Below are positions 7,454 through 14,588 of a stretch of DNA of 25,381 nucleotides, in pieces. The translations under genes and the position numbers were made by a program. The notes beneath the pieces were generated by a model. It had not been told where the DNA came from. It worked only from the letters and a program-made list of their open reading frames with translations, and searched no databases. Positions within the stretch are counted from its first letter, which is position 1. Each line of letters opens with the position of its first letter. The stretch lies in NCBI GenBank assembly GCA_900552545.1, contig USAL01000016.1, positions 1 to 25,381 of the forward strand, in the 5' to 3' direction. The stretch is from an uncultured Sutterella sp. (lineage in GTDB: Bacteria > Pseudomonadota > Gammaproteobacteria > Burkholderiales > Burkholderiaceae_F).

Positions 7454-9259
7454 TTAGGAGGCGGCCTTGGGCTCGTTGCGCAGACGGATGTGCAGCTCGC
7501 GCAGCTGCTTTTCGTCGACCAGCGTCGGGGCTCCGGTGAGCAGGCACTGGGCGCGCTGCGTCTTCGGGAAGGCGATCACGTCGCGGATCGACGGAGCGCC
7601 GGCCATCATCGTCACGATGCGGTCCAGACCGAAGGCGATGCCGCCATGGGGCGGCGCACCGTACTGCAGGGCGTCGAGCAGGAAGCCGAACTTGATGCGG
7701 GCCTCTTCAGGACCGATCTTGAGGGCTTCGAAGACCTTGCTCTGGACGTCGGCGCGGTGAATACGGATCGAGCCGCCGCCGATTTCCCAACCGTTGAGCA
7801 CCATGTCGTAGGCCTTGGCGTAGCAGTGCTCGGGATCGGTCACGAGCTTGTCGACGCAGTCGTCGTGCGGCGCGGTGAACGGGTGGTGGCAGGCCATCCA
7901 GCGGTTTTCTTCCTCGGAGAACTCGAACATCGGGAAGTCGACTACCCACAGGGGCTTCCAGCTGTCTTCGTAGAGGCCGTTCTTCTTGCCGAATTCGCTG
8001 TGGCCGATGCGCAGGCGCAGGGCGCCGAGGCTGTCGTAGACGATCTTGGCCTTGTCGGCGCCGAAGAAGATGATGTCGCCGTTTTCGGCGTCCGTCACTT
8101 CAAGGAGCTTGGCGAGGATTTCGTCGGAGAGGTTCTTCACGATCGGGCTCTGCAGACCTTCGCGGCCGGCGGCCTTGTCGTTGACCTTGATGTAGGCGAG
8201 ACCCTTGGCGCCGTAGATCTTGACGAACTCGGTGTAGCCGTCGATCTCGGAGCGCGGCAGGGCGCAGGCGCCCGGCACGCGCAGGGCGACGACCTTGCCG
8301 TTGTGCAGGTTCTTCACCGAGCTGAAGACCTTGAAGTTGCTGTCGATGACGATGTCGGTGACTTCCTTCAGCTGCAGCTTCACGCGCAGGTCGGGCTTGT
8401 CCGAGCCGTAGAGAGCCATCGCGTCGTCGTACTGCATCACGGGGAAGCGGGCGTCGGGAGCGACGAGATCCACGTCAAGGCACTGCTTGAAGACGTAGCG
8501 GACCATCTTCTCCATGATGTTGCGGATTTCGATCTCGTTCAAGAACGAGGTTTCGATATCGACCTGGGTGAATTCAGGCTGGCGGTCGGCGCGAAGGTCT
8601 TCGTCGCGGAAGCACTTCACGATCTGGTAGTAGCGGTCAAAGCCCGCAACCATCAGAAGCTGCTTGAAGAGCTGCGGAGACTGCGGCAGGGCGAAGAAGT
8701 GGCCTTCCATCGTACGCGACGGCACGAGGTAGTCGCGGGCGCCTTCGGGCGTGGACTTCGTGAGGAACGGCGTCTCGATGTCGATGAAGCCGTTGTCGTC
8801 GAGGTAGTGGCGGAAGGCCTGGGTCACCTTGAAGCGCAGCTTGAGGTTCTTCTGCATCTGCGGACGGCGCAGATCGAGCACGCGGTAGGTCAGGCGCGCC
8901 GATTCGCTCACCGTATCATCGTCGAGCTGGAAGGGCGGCGGCAGCGAGGGATTGATCACTTCGAGATCATGGCAGAGCACTTCAACGCCGCCCGAGATGA
9001 GCGCGGGGTTCTTGGTGCCCTCGGGACGGGCACGCACCAGGCCCACGACCTTGAGGCAGAACTCGTTGCGCACTTTGTCGGCGGGTTGGAAGACTTCCGG
9101 ACGATCCGGATCGCAGACGACCTGCACGAGACCTTCGCGGTCACGCAGGTCGATGAAGATCACCCCGCCGTGGTCGCGGCGGCGGTGGGCCCACCCGTAG
9201 AGGGTGACAGTCTGACCGATGTACTTTTCATCGACCAGGCCACAGTAAACGGTACGCAT
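7454..9259 (-). CDS. aspS: Aspartate--tRNA ligase, probably non-discriminating (Asp/Asn)
   Basis: This 601-residue class II synthetase charges tRNA with aspartate in the cytoplasm. Its order is typical: an N-terminal OB-fold anticodon-binding domain (to about residue 110), class II motif 2 (FRDEDLRADRQPEFTQVD), a bacterial GAD insertion and motif 3 (GIAFGLDRIVTMM). The start at 9259 is set by GGAG 6 bases upstream; the frame extends further upstream to 9361 but without homology. The anticodon domain has His30 in RRRDHGG and Gly81 in RPEG. These match residues associated with relaxed tRNA-Asn recognition in the Pseudomonas aeruginosa enzyme (H31 and G83), so the enzyme may also make Asp-tRNA-Asn for GatCAB. 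Confidence 0.97.
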   Translation of the reverse strand: MRTVYCGLVDEKYIGQTVTLYGWAHRRRDHGGVIFIDLRDREGLVQVVCDPDRPEVFQPADKVRNEFCLKVVGLVRARPEGTKNPALISGGVEVLCHDLEVINPSLPPPFQLDDDTVSESARLTYRVLDLRRPQMQKNLKLRFKVTQAFRHYLDDNGFIDIETPFLTKSTPEGARDYLVPSRTMEGHFFALPQSPQLFKQLLMVAGFDRYYQIVKCFRDEDLRADRQPEFTQVDIETSFLNEIEIRNIMEKMVRYVFKQCLDVDLVAPDARFPVMQYDDAMALYGSDKPDLRVKLQLKEVTDIVIDSNFKVFSSVKNLHNGKVVALRVPGACALPRSEIDGYTEFVKIYGAKGLAYIKVNDKAAGREGLQSPIVKNLSDEILAKLLEVTDAENGDIIFFGADKAKIVYDSLGALRLRIGHSEFGKKNGLYEDSWKPLWVVDFPMFEFSEEENRWMACHHPFTAPHDDCVDKLVTDPEHCYAKAYDMVLNGWEIGGGSIRIHRADVQSKVFEALKIGPEEARIKFGFLLDALQYGAPPHGGIAFGLDRIVTMMAGAPSIRDVIAFPKTQRAQCLLTGAPTLVDEKQLRELHIRLRNEPKAAS

Positions 9260-9696
9260 AGGTGCTCCGGTGTGTAGTGTTCTGTAGCGACTTCGAGCGC
9301 GGGAACCGGAATCTGCGTTGGAACACCTGATTCCCGTGCTTCTTGAATCTGACAAAAGCACTAGTTTACCCCGCTCATCCGCTCTTTGGAAATCGTGCGC
9401 CCGCCCTCAAGTGCCTTCAAACCGGGCGATCTGCGGGGTTGTTGCGGTGGGCAAAAAGTTCTAGCGGCTTTGTCCTAAAGGATTCTGCTTGGAAAAAGGG
9501 GTAAAGAGGGGTAACCAAATGCCGCTTTTCGGGAGGGCCGCCTACGCCCTTCGGCTAAAATGGCGCTCGTTGACGCTCAATCGACGCGGGCAAAAGCCTG
9601 CACACGACCGCGTTTTTCTTTTTTCTGCCGCTGCCCCGCAGGCGGGACGGTGCGCAGTCTTTTTTAAGACTCTTTTAGGGATTCGTTTCAAAGCAT
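9260..9696. promoter_or_regulatory. Divergent intergenic region between aspS and the phosphomannomutase gene
   Basis: These 437 bases must hold the promoters of two diverging genes. A short inverted repeat (GGAATC at 9308-9313, GATTCC at 9329-9334) lies near the aspS side, and a small GTCTT/AAGAC hairpin lies in the T-rich tract before the mutase start. No strong consensus promoter or small gene could be identified. Confidence 0.4.
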
Positions 9697-11079
9697 ATGC
9701 AAGTCGACCGTTCGATTTTCAAAGCCTATGACATCCGCGGCATCGTCGGATCGACCCTCACCGAGCCGGTGGCTCGTGCGGTGGGCCGTGCGTTGGGCAC
9801 CCTTGCCGTCCGGCAGGGCATCAAGGAGCTCTGCGTGGGGCGCGACGGCCGTCTGTCGGGACCGGCGCTTGCCGCCGCCCTGATCGAAGGCATCGCGAGC
9901 ACGGGCACCGACGTCAAGGACATCGGCATGACGCCGACGCCGGTGCTTTACTTTGCCACGACGCACTTTAAGAACGGCTCGGGCGTGGCGGTCACTGGCT
10001 CGCACAACCCGCCCGAATACAACGGCCTCAAGATGATGCTGGGCGGCATGACGCTCTTTGGCGACGGAATCGCGCATCTGGCCGACATGATCGAGGCTGA
10101 GGATTTCGTTGCGGCCGACAAACCCGGCCGCGTTGAGACGGTCGACGTGATTGAGCCCTATCTCGCAAAGATCGCCGCCGACGTTCGCCTCGCGCGTCCC
10201 GTGAAGGTTGCCGTCGACTGCGGCAACGGCGTCACCGGCCCCACCGTGCGGCGCATGTTCAAGGCGATCGGCGCCGAAGTGACCGAGCTTTTCTTTGACA
10301 TCGACGGCCATTTCCCGAACCATCATCCCGATCCGAGCAAGCCCGCCAACCTCAACGCCCTGATCGAGTGCGTCAAGACGAGCGACGTGGAGCTGGGACT
10401 TGCCTTTGACGGCGACGGCGACCGGCTCGGCGTCGTTACGAAGTCGGGCTCGATCATCTATCCCGACCGTCAGATGATGCTCTTTGCGGCCGACATCCTT
10501 GCCAAGCACCCCGGCGCGCAGATCATCTACGACGTCAAGTGCACCCGTGCGCTCGTGCCCTGGATCCGTGAGCATGGCGGCGTGCCCACGATCTCGGCCA
10601 CCGGCCACTCGCTTGTGAAGGCGCGTCTGCGCGAGACGGGCGCTCCCTTTGCGGGCGAAATGAGCGGACACCTCTTTTTCAACGACGGCCGCTGGCCCGG
10701 ATTTGACGACGGCGCCTATGCCGCCGCGCGACTGCTCGAAATCGTAAGCCGCGTCGACAACCCCTCGGCGCTTCTTGACTCGCTTCCCACGGCGGTCAAT
10801 ACGCCCGAGCTGCAGATTCCGATGGCCGAGGGTGAAAACAAGCGCTTCATTGAAAAGATCCGTGTGGCGGCCAAGTTTGACGACGCCGAGGACGTGAGTC
10901 TCATCGACGGCCTGCGCGTGGAATTCAAGGACGGCTTCGCTCTGGCGCGCGCCTCGAACACGACCCCGGTCGTGGTGTTGCGCGTTGAAGGCGATACGCC
11001 CGAGGCGCTTGAGCGCATCAAGACGCGCTTTGCGGCGTTTCTCAAGAGCGTGGATCCCACGATCCAAATGCCTTTCTAA
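9697..11079 (+). CDS. Phosphomannomutase/phosphoglucomutase (alpha-D-phosphohexomutase)
   Basis: The 460-residue enzyme interconverts hexose 6-phosphates and hexose 1-phosphates, supplying sugar nucleotides for lipopolysaccharide, capsule or exopolysaccharide and glycogen. All four family signatures are present: the phosphoserine loop TGSHNP with Ser102 as the catalytic residue, the metal loop DGDGDR (238-243), the sugar-binding loop GEMSGH and the phosphate-binding loop RASNTTP near the C-terminus. Length matches the AlgC/ManB bifunctional group (about 460 residues), which acts on both mannose and glucose phosphates; that dual specificity is inferred. It is a single-gene unit between aspS (divergent) and the lar cluster (convergent), closed by a strong bidirectional terminator. 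The ATG has only a distant AGGGA as ribosome binding site, but the N-terminus (IFKAYDIRG) fits the family. Confidence 0.95.
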   Translation: MQVDRSIFKAYDIRGIVGSTLTEPVARAVGRALGTLAVRQGIKELCVGRDGRLSGPALAAALIEGIASTGTDVKDIGMTPTPVLYFATTHFKNGSGVAVTGSHNPPEYNGLKMMLGGMTLFGDGIAHLADMIEAEDFVAADKPGRVETVDVIEPYLAKIAADVRLARPVKVAVDCGNGVTGPTVRRMFKAIGAEVTELFFDIDGHFPNHHPDPSKPANLNALIECVKTSDVELGLAFDGDGDRLGVVTKSGSIIYPDRQMMLFAADILAKHPGAQIIYDVKCTRALVPWIREHGGVPTISATGHSLVKARLRETGAPFAGEMSGHLFFNDGRWPGFDDGAYAAARLLEIVSRVDNPSALLDSLPTAVNTPELQIPMAEGENKRFIEKIRVAAKFDDAEDVSLIDGLRVEFKDGFALARASNTTPVVVLRVEGDTPEALERIKTRFAAFLKSVDPTIQMPF

Positions 11080-11097
11080 GAACGTCCCGTCAGGCGG

Positions 11098-11120
11098 GCA
11101 GCAGGTCTCAGGCCTGCTGC
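11098..11120. repeat. 8-bp hairpin after the mutase gene
   Basis: GCAGCAGG at 11098-11105 and CCTGCTGC at 11113-11120 are exact inverted copies around TCTCAGG. It lies immediately before the main terminator and probably forms part of the 3' end. Confidence 0.5.
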
Positions 11121-11131
11121 TCCAAATGAAT

Positions 11132-11189
11132 AAAAACACCGCGCTCAAAGTCCTGCCCTCGTTCGGGTGGCTTTGAGCGCGGTGTTTTT
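11132..11189. terminator. Very strong bidirectional terminator (mutase / larC)
   Basis: A 19-base arm at 11132-11150 (A5, then CACCGCGCTCAAAG) pairs perfectly with 11171-11189, ending in T5. The 20-base loop has a further small CCC/GGG pairing. Because the arms begin with an A-run and end with a T-run, the structure can stop transcription from both the mutase gene and the convergent larBC unit. Confidence 0.93.
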
Positions 11190-11226
11190 GTACGGTGAGG
11201 TTTTTCTTTCAGGCGGGTTTCAAGTC

Positions 11227-12021
11227 TCAACCCTCAAGCGCCTCGCCCAGCGCAAAGATAAGGCCGTTGGGGCTCTCGGCAAAGACCTTTGCAGCGTGAA
11301 AGGCCGTGGCGTGACGCGCTACGCGCATCGAGGGCCAGCGCCCGAAGCGCGCGCCCAGGCCCAGAACAACGGCTAGCCCCGTGGGCGTCACCGCTTCGCC
11401 TTCGCCCGCAAAGGGGCCCACGGCCACGCCGTCGAGCATCGCAAGAAGCGCGGGCGCGGGATTGGGCACCACGCCGTGTGCGCAGTGCACCTCGCCGTCG
11501 GTTAGCGGCACGGGCGAGGCGACGAAGTCGATCGGATTGATCGCGGCAAAGACTTCGGCAATAAGGCCGACGGCAAGGATGTTCTCCATGCGGCCCACTT
11601 CGTGAAAATGCACGTCTTCGGGGGCGGCGCCGTGCACGCGCGCCTCGGCCCGGGCCAGAACCGACCAGATCGATGAGGCGAGCTCGCGCGCGGCCGGGCT
11701 CAATTTGCCTTCGTTGTCGTAAATCGCCTCGATCTCGGCGCAGGTGCGGTGCACGTGATGGTGGTGGTCCTGCCCATGATCGTGCTCTGCCTCATTGAGG
11801 CCCTCGAAGCGGCAGATGCTGCCTGCGATGCCGTTCACGGAATGCGGCGCGTGTACGAGATGCGCCTTGGTGTTCGGAAAGCGTGCGTGCAGCAGCTCGT
11901 CGGCGTCGAGAAGCTCTGCGGGGCTAGCGACCGAAAGCAGTCCCGCAAGAAAGCTCGCAGCATTTAATCCCGCGTGAATGCGCACGGTGAGTACCGGCCG
12001 TTCAAAGACGATGTTTGTCAC
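11227..12021 (-). CDS. larC: LarC-like nickel-pincer cofactor protein, N-terminal domain only
   Basis: LarC installs nickel in the pyridinium dithiocarboxylate cofactor of LarA and is normally about 400 residues in two domains, LarC1 and the CTP/Mn-using LarC2. This 264-residue protein matches LarC1: a His-rich stretch (HDHGQDHHHH, 80-89), HFHEVG (138-143), CAHGVVPNPAPA (180-191) and a closing PNGLIFALGE. It stops at the LarC1/LarC2 boundary. Only about 40 bases separate the stop from the terminator arm, so no frameshifted LarC2 can follow. The usual GISGDM signature near the N-terminus is replaced by GLNAAS (18-23), and the acidic residues after HFHEVG are changed to RMENIL. AAGGAA lies 7 bases before the ATG. 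It follows larB by 23 bases, so the two are probably co-transcribed. Whether it is active, assisted by a LarC2 elsewhere, or degenerate is open. Confidence 0.8.
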   Translation of the reverse strand: MTNIVFERPVLTVRIHAGLNAASFLAGLLSVASPAELLDADELLHARFPNTKAHLVHAPHSVNGIAGSICRFEGLNEAEHDHGQDHHHHVHRTCAEIEAIYDNEGKLSPAARELASSIWSVLARAEARVHGAAPEDVHFHEVGRMENILAVGLIAEVFAAINPIDFVASPVPLTDGEVHCAHGVVPNPAPALLAMLDGVAVGPFAGEGEAVTPTGLAVVLGLGARFGRWPSMRVARHATAFHAAKVFAESPNGLIFALGEALEG

Positions 12022-12044
12022 GACGAAATTCCTTTTGAAAACGT

Positions 12045-12740
12045 TTATTCAGTGGCGGCGTCCGGATAGATCGCGCGCAGCACGCGCGCTGCGGCGCAGG
12101 CCGCACCGTACCCGTTGTCGATGTTGAGCACGCCGATGCCCGGGGCGCAGGAGGCAAGCATGGAGGAGAGCGCGGGCTTTCCGTGCGCGGCCACGCCGTA
12201 GCCCACCGAGGTGGGAACGGCAAAAAGAGGTCGCGAGGTAAGGCCGCCGACGACGCTTACAAGCGCCGCATCAAGGCCCGCCACGACGACCACGACGTCG
12301 GCGCGGTTGATCTCGCCGATCGCCTCTTCAATGCGCCAGAGGCCGGCAACGCCGCAGTCTTCAAAGCGCTTGGCGCCCCAGCCGAGGTATTCGAGCGTGC
12401 GGCAGACCTCGCGGGCGACGAACCCGTCGGCGGTGCCGGCGCTTACCACCGCAGCGCACCCTCTGGGGCGGCGCGGCAGCGTCGTGCGCCACGCCGTGCG
12501 GCTCAAGGGTTCGTAGTCGTAGACCGCCTGCAGACCCTCGCGAAGCGAGTGAAAGATTTCGGGCGCAAGGCGCGTAAAGAGAATGGGCTTTTCGGCCGGA
12601 TCGGCAAAGCGCTCAAGCAGCGTCTCAAGCGCCCGGCGGGGCTTGCCTTCGCAGAAGACGGCCTCGGGCATGCCGATGCGCACGTCGCGTTCGATGTCAA
12701 AGCGGATGCAGGGAGCGGAGTCAGGGTGAAAGGTGGACAT
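12045..12740 (-). CDS. larB: LarB, NaAD carboxylase/hydrolase for nickel-pincer cofactor synthesis
   Basis: LarB carboxylates the pyridinium ring of nicotinic acid adenine dinucleotide and splits off AMP, the first step of LarA cofactor synthesis. The 231-residue protein has the family N-terminal segment (RIGMPEAVFCEGK, 21-33) and a C-terminal PurE-like domain with VVVVAGLDAALVSVVGGL, VPTSVGYG and MLASCAPGIGVLNIDNG. Cys198 corresponds to the catalytic cysteine (C221 in Lactiplantibacillus plantarum LarB). The start has no clear ribosome binding site but yields the expected N-terminus. It heads a larB-larC pair, separated from larA by a 317-bp gap with a terminator. LarE, the sulfur donor of the pathway, is not in the window and must be elsewhere if the pathway works. 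Confidence 0.92.
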   Translation of the reverse strand: MSTFHPDSAPCIRFDIERDVRIGMPEAVFCEGKPRRALETLLERFADPAEKPILFTRLAPEIFHSLREGLQAVYDYEPLSRTAWRTTLPRRPRGCAAVVSAGTADGFVAREVCRTLEYLGWGAKRFEDCGVAGLWRIEEAIGEINRADVVVVVAGLDAALVSVVGGLTSRPLFAVPTSVGYGVAAHGKPALSSMLASCAPGIGVLNIDNGYGAACAAARVLRAIYPDAATE

Positions 12741-13057
12741 GCTGACGGATGCAGCTTTATGAAAGCCGCCGAAGAAAAATCAAAAGTCCAAAAAATGGAA
12801 GCTGCCCAAGAGGGCCCATAAAGACCCAGGAAGGCCAACAGCGCGGCAAAGCCTAGCACGCAGGGCGCACGACTTCGGCGCGCGCGGCCGGATTTGCGAC
12901 GATCAGGCAGAAAAAGAATAAAAGGGGAAAATGAGGGAAAAGGCCTTCGCCCGTGCGTGCGGTGCGAAGGCCTTTAAAAAAATCGCCTGACATCACCCCA
13001 TAGCGCCCTCAGGCCGACAGAAAACGTCTACGGCCCGGGGCTGGCGGTGGCGTACGG
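12741..13057 (-). other. Gap between larA and larB
   Basis: These 317 bases contain the terminator of larA (listed separately) and no supported gene. Because the terminator intervenes, larBC probably has its own promoter in 12741-12938 or depends on readthrough. I could not find a convincing -35/-10 pair. A hydrophobic open frame starting at 12859 runs antisense-in-frame into larB and was not accepted. Confidence 0.45.
12939..12975 (-). terminator. Terminator between larA and larB
   Basis: AAAGGCCTTCGC at 12939-12950 and GCGAAGGCCTTT at 12964-12975 are exact 12-base inverted copies with a 13-base loop. On the minus strand the stem is preceded by a T-run and followed by TTCCCTCATTTTCCCC, U-rich enough for termination of larA transcripts before larBC. 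Confidence 0.75.
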
Positions 13058-14329
13058 TTACTCCACGCGGGGTACCGTGAGGCTGCCTTCGGGCATGAGA
13101 ATGATGGTGGGCTTTTCGGGCAGGTAGGGCTTGGCAAGTGCAAGCGCTTCCTCAACCGTATCTACCGCGCCCGTAAAGAGCATCTCGCGGGCCATCTTGC
13201 GATCAAGGCTCGTCACCAGGATGAAGTGCGCCTTCGAGATCGGACGCGTGACGGCATAGGCCTTGTTGGCGCCGATCTGGAAGTTCTTTTCGAGCTCTTC
13301 CTTGATCGCTTCAGGCGTGCGCAGGCGCTTGAAGGTCTCTTCGAGCATCTTCGAGCCAGAGCCCTCCTCGCAGTCGGCAAGCAGAATCACCACGCCGCCC
13401 TTCTTGACGGCGCAGGCGGCGTTGTCCATCGTCTTTTGCATCTGATAGACGTTGATGTCCTTGGGATAGCCGCCGCAGGAGGCGATCACGAGATCGGCCT
13501 CTTCGGGGATCACGCAGCCGTAGGCCTGGTCGACGAACTTGCAGGCTTCCTTGTGCGCGGCGATGTAGTCGCCGGCGAACATGCGCAGGAACTGGTGATG
13601 GGCATTGAGAACCGCGTTGAAGAGGAAAAGCGAGCGGCCCTTGGCAAAGAGCGCCACGCCTTCCATCTGGTCTTCGTAGACGGGGTTGCCAGTCGTGCGG
13701 CCCAAGCCTGCGTTTTCATCGAGCATGAAGCTGTGGTTGACGCGCACGGTCTCCATCGCGGCGCAGCCCGGAAGAATCGCCTTGCGGCCGCCGCCGTAGC
13801 CCGAGAAGTAGTGATGCACGATCGAGCCCGTCATGATGACGTGGTCGACGTCGCACAGAAGCTTGTTGATCCACACGGGCGTGCCGCGGCTCGTCGTGCC
13901 GAAGTACTGGAAGTCCTCGGACTTCGTGGCCGTGCTGTTGTACATCTTGATGCGCGAGGCGACCTCCTGACCCACGGACTGCGCCATTTCCTCGTGAGGC
14001 ATGTCGCGGTGGGTGCCGAGAGCAAAGACGATGCGCATGTCCTCGTCCTTGACGCCGAGACGATTCATCTCGTTGACGAGAACGGGCATGAAGTCGTAGC
14101 TGTTGGCAACGCGCGTGGGGTCGTTGCAGATGAAGGCGACAGTGTCGCCCGGCTTGATGATTCTGTCGATCGGCTCGCATCCGATCGGGTTGTAGATGGC
14201 TTCGAGCACGCCCGACTTGATGTCGGTCATTACCGGGAAGGGCTGCGTGACTACTTCCTTGATGACGAGCTCTTCGTCAATGGTGAACTTCTTGGTCGAG
14301 CGCCCGTAGGCAAACTCATAGGTCTTCAT
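13058..14329 (-). CDS. larA: LarA-family nickel-pincer 2-hydroxyacid racemase/epimerase (DUF2088)
   Basis: LarA enzymes invert the hydroxyl-bearing carbon of 2-hydroxyacids by hydride transfer to a nickel-pincer nucleotide cofactor tethered to a lysine. The 423-residue protein has the family's full length and the key residues: Asp70 and Arg73 (NDPTR), His107 (LGTHR), His173 within VHHYFSGYG, and Lys183 in GGGRKAILPG, corresponding to D72, R75, H108, H174 and K184 of the L. plantarum lactate racemase. The GGYPKDINVYQ segment lies in the second domain. LarA homologues act on lactate, malate, aryl-lactates and others, so lactate is only the default guess. AAGGAA stands 8 bases before the ATG. 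The gene has its own promoter with an operator-like repeat and its own terminator, ahead of larB and larC. Confidence 0.93.
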   Translation of the reverse strand: MKTYEFAYGRSTKKFTIDEELVIKEVVTQPFPVMTDIKSGVLEAIYNPIGCEPIDRIIKPGDTVAFICNDPTRVANSYDFMPVLVNEMNRLGVKDEDMRIVFALGTHRDMPHEEMAQSVGQEVASRIKMYNSTATKSEDFQYFGTTSRGTPVWINKLLCDVDHVIMTGSIVHHYFSGYGGGRKAILPGCAAMETVRVNHSFMLDENAGLGRTTGNPVYEDQMEGVALFAKGRSLFLFNAVLNAHHQFLRMFAGDYIAAHKEACKFVDQAYGCVIPEEADLVIASCGGYPKDINVYQMQKTMDNAACAVKKGGVVILLADCEEGSGSKMLEETFKRLRTPEAIKEELEKNFQIGANKAYAVTRPISKAHFILVTSLDRKMAREMLFTGAVDTVEEALALAKPYLPEKPTIILMPEGSLTVPRVE

Positions 14330-14431
14330 CGTGACTGTTCCTTTATCTCTGTGCTGTAAGGATTCCGTGGCCCGGGCAGAAATCCCGCGGCGCCCGCAGA
14401 AGGTGACCGAAGTGACTACTCCGTCCGGATG

Positions 14432-14459
14432 AGGCTCACTTTGCTAATTATATGAGCCT
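14432..14459 (-). promoter_or_regulatory. Promoter/operator of larA
   Basis: AGGCTCA at 14432-14438 and TGAGCCT at 14453-14459 form a 7-bp inverted repeat with a 14-base spacer. Read on the minus strand the spacer begins with a perfect TATAAT (-10 element, 14452-14447), so the repeat straddles the -10. No good -35 is found 15-18 bases upstream. Such an arrangement suits a repressor covering the promoter, or a promoter that needs an activator. Confidence 0.55.
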
Positions 14460-14588
14460 TGATCTGTCTCTTTATGACGTCTCGTTTAAGTGAAGAACCG
14501 CCGCGGCGGGCCGCGGAACTTCGGGCGGCAAAGCCCCATCAAAGTCCAATCAAAGCCCATTTTCCCGCGGCCTCGTTGAAAACAAACG

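Noticed and set aside
7490..9277. Long plus-strand open frame opposite aspS
   Set aside because: Antisense shadow of a well-identified synthetase; composition is typical of reverse-strand translation of a GC-rich gene.
9260..9361. Upstream extension of aspS by 34 codons
   Set aside because: No homology in the added part, and the internal ATG at 9259 has a good GGAG and matches the family N-terminus (MRT-Y-G).
9688..11148. Minus-strand open frame opposite the phosphomannomutase gene
   Set aside because: Antisense to a gene carrying all four phosphohexomutase motifs; it also runs through the terminator.
11190..11226. Possible frameshifted continuation of larC (programmed LarC1/LarC2 shift as in Lactiplantibacillus)
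   Set aside because: Only about 40 bases separate the stop from the terminator stem and no LarC2-like sequence is found in any frame.
12741..12859. Hydrophobic start of an open frame (MLGFAALLAFLGLYG) between larA and larB
   Set aside because: It continues into larB in a different frame and loses any protein-like character; no ribosome binding site. LarB itself is strongly supported.
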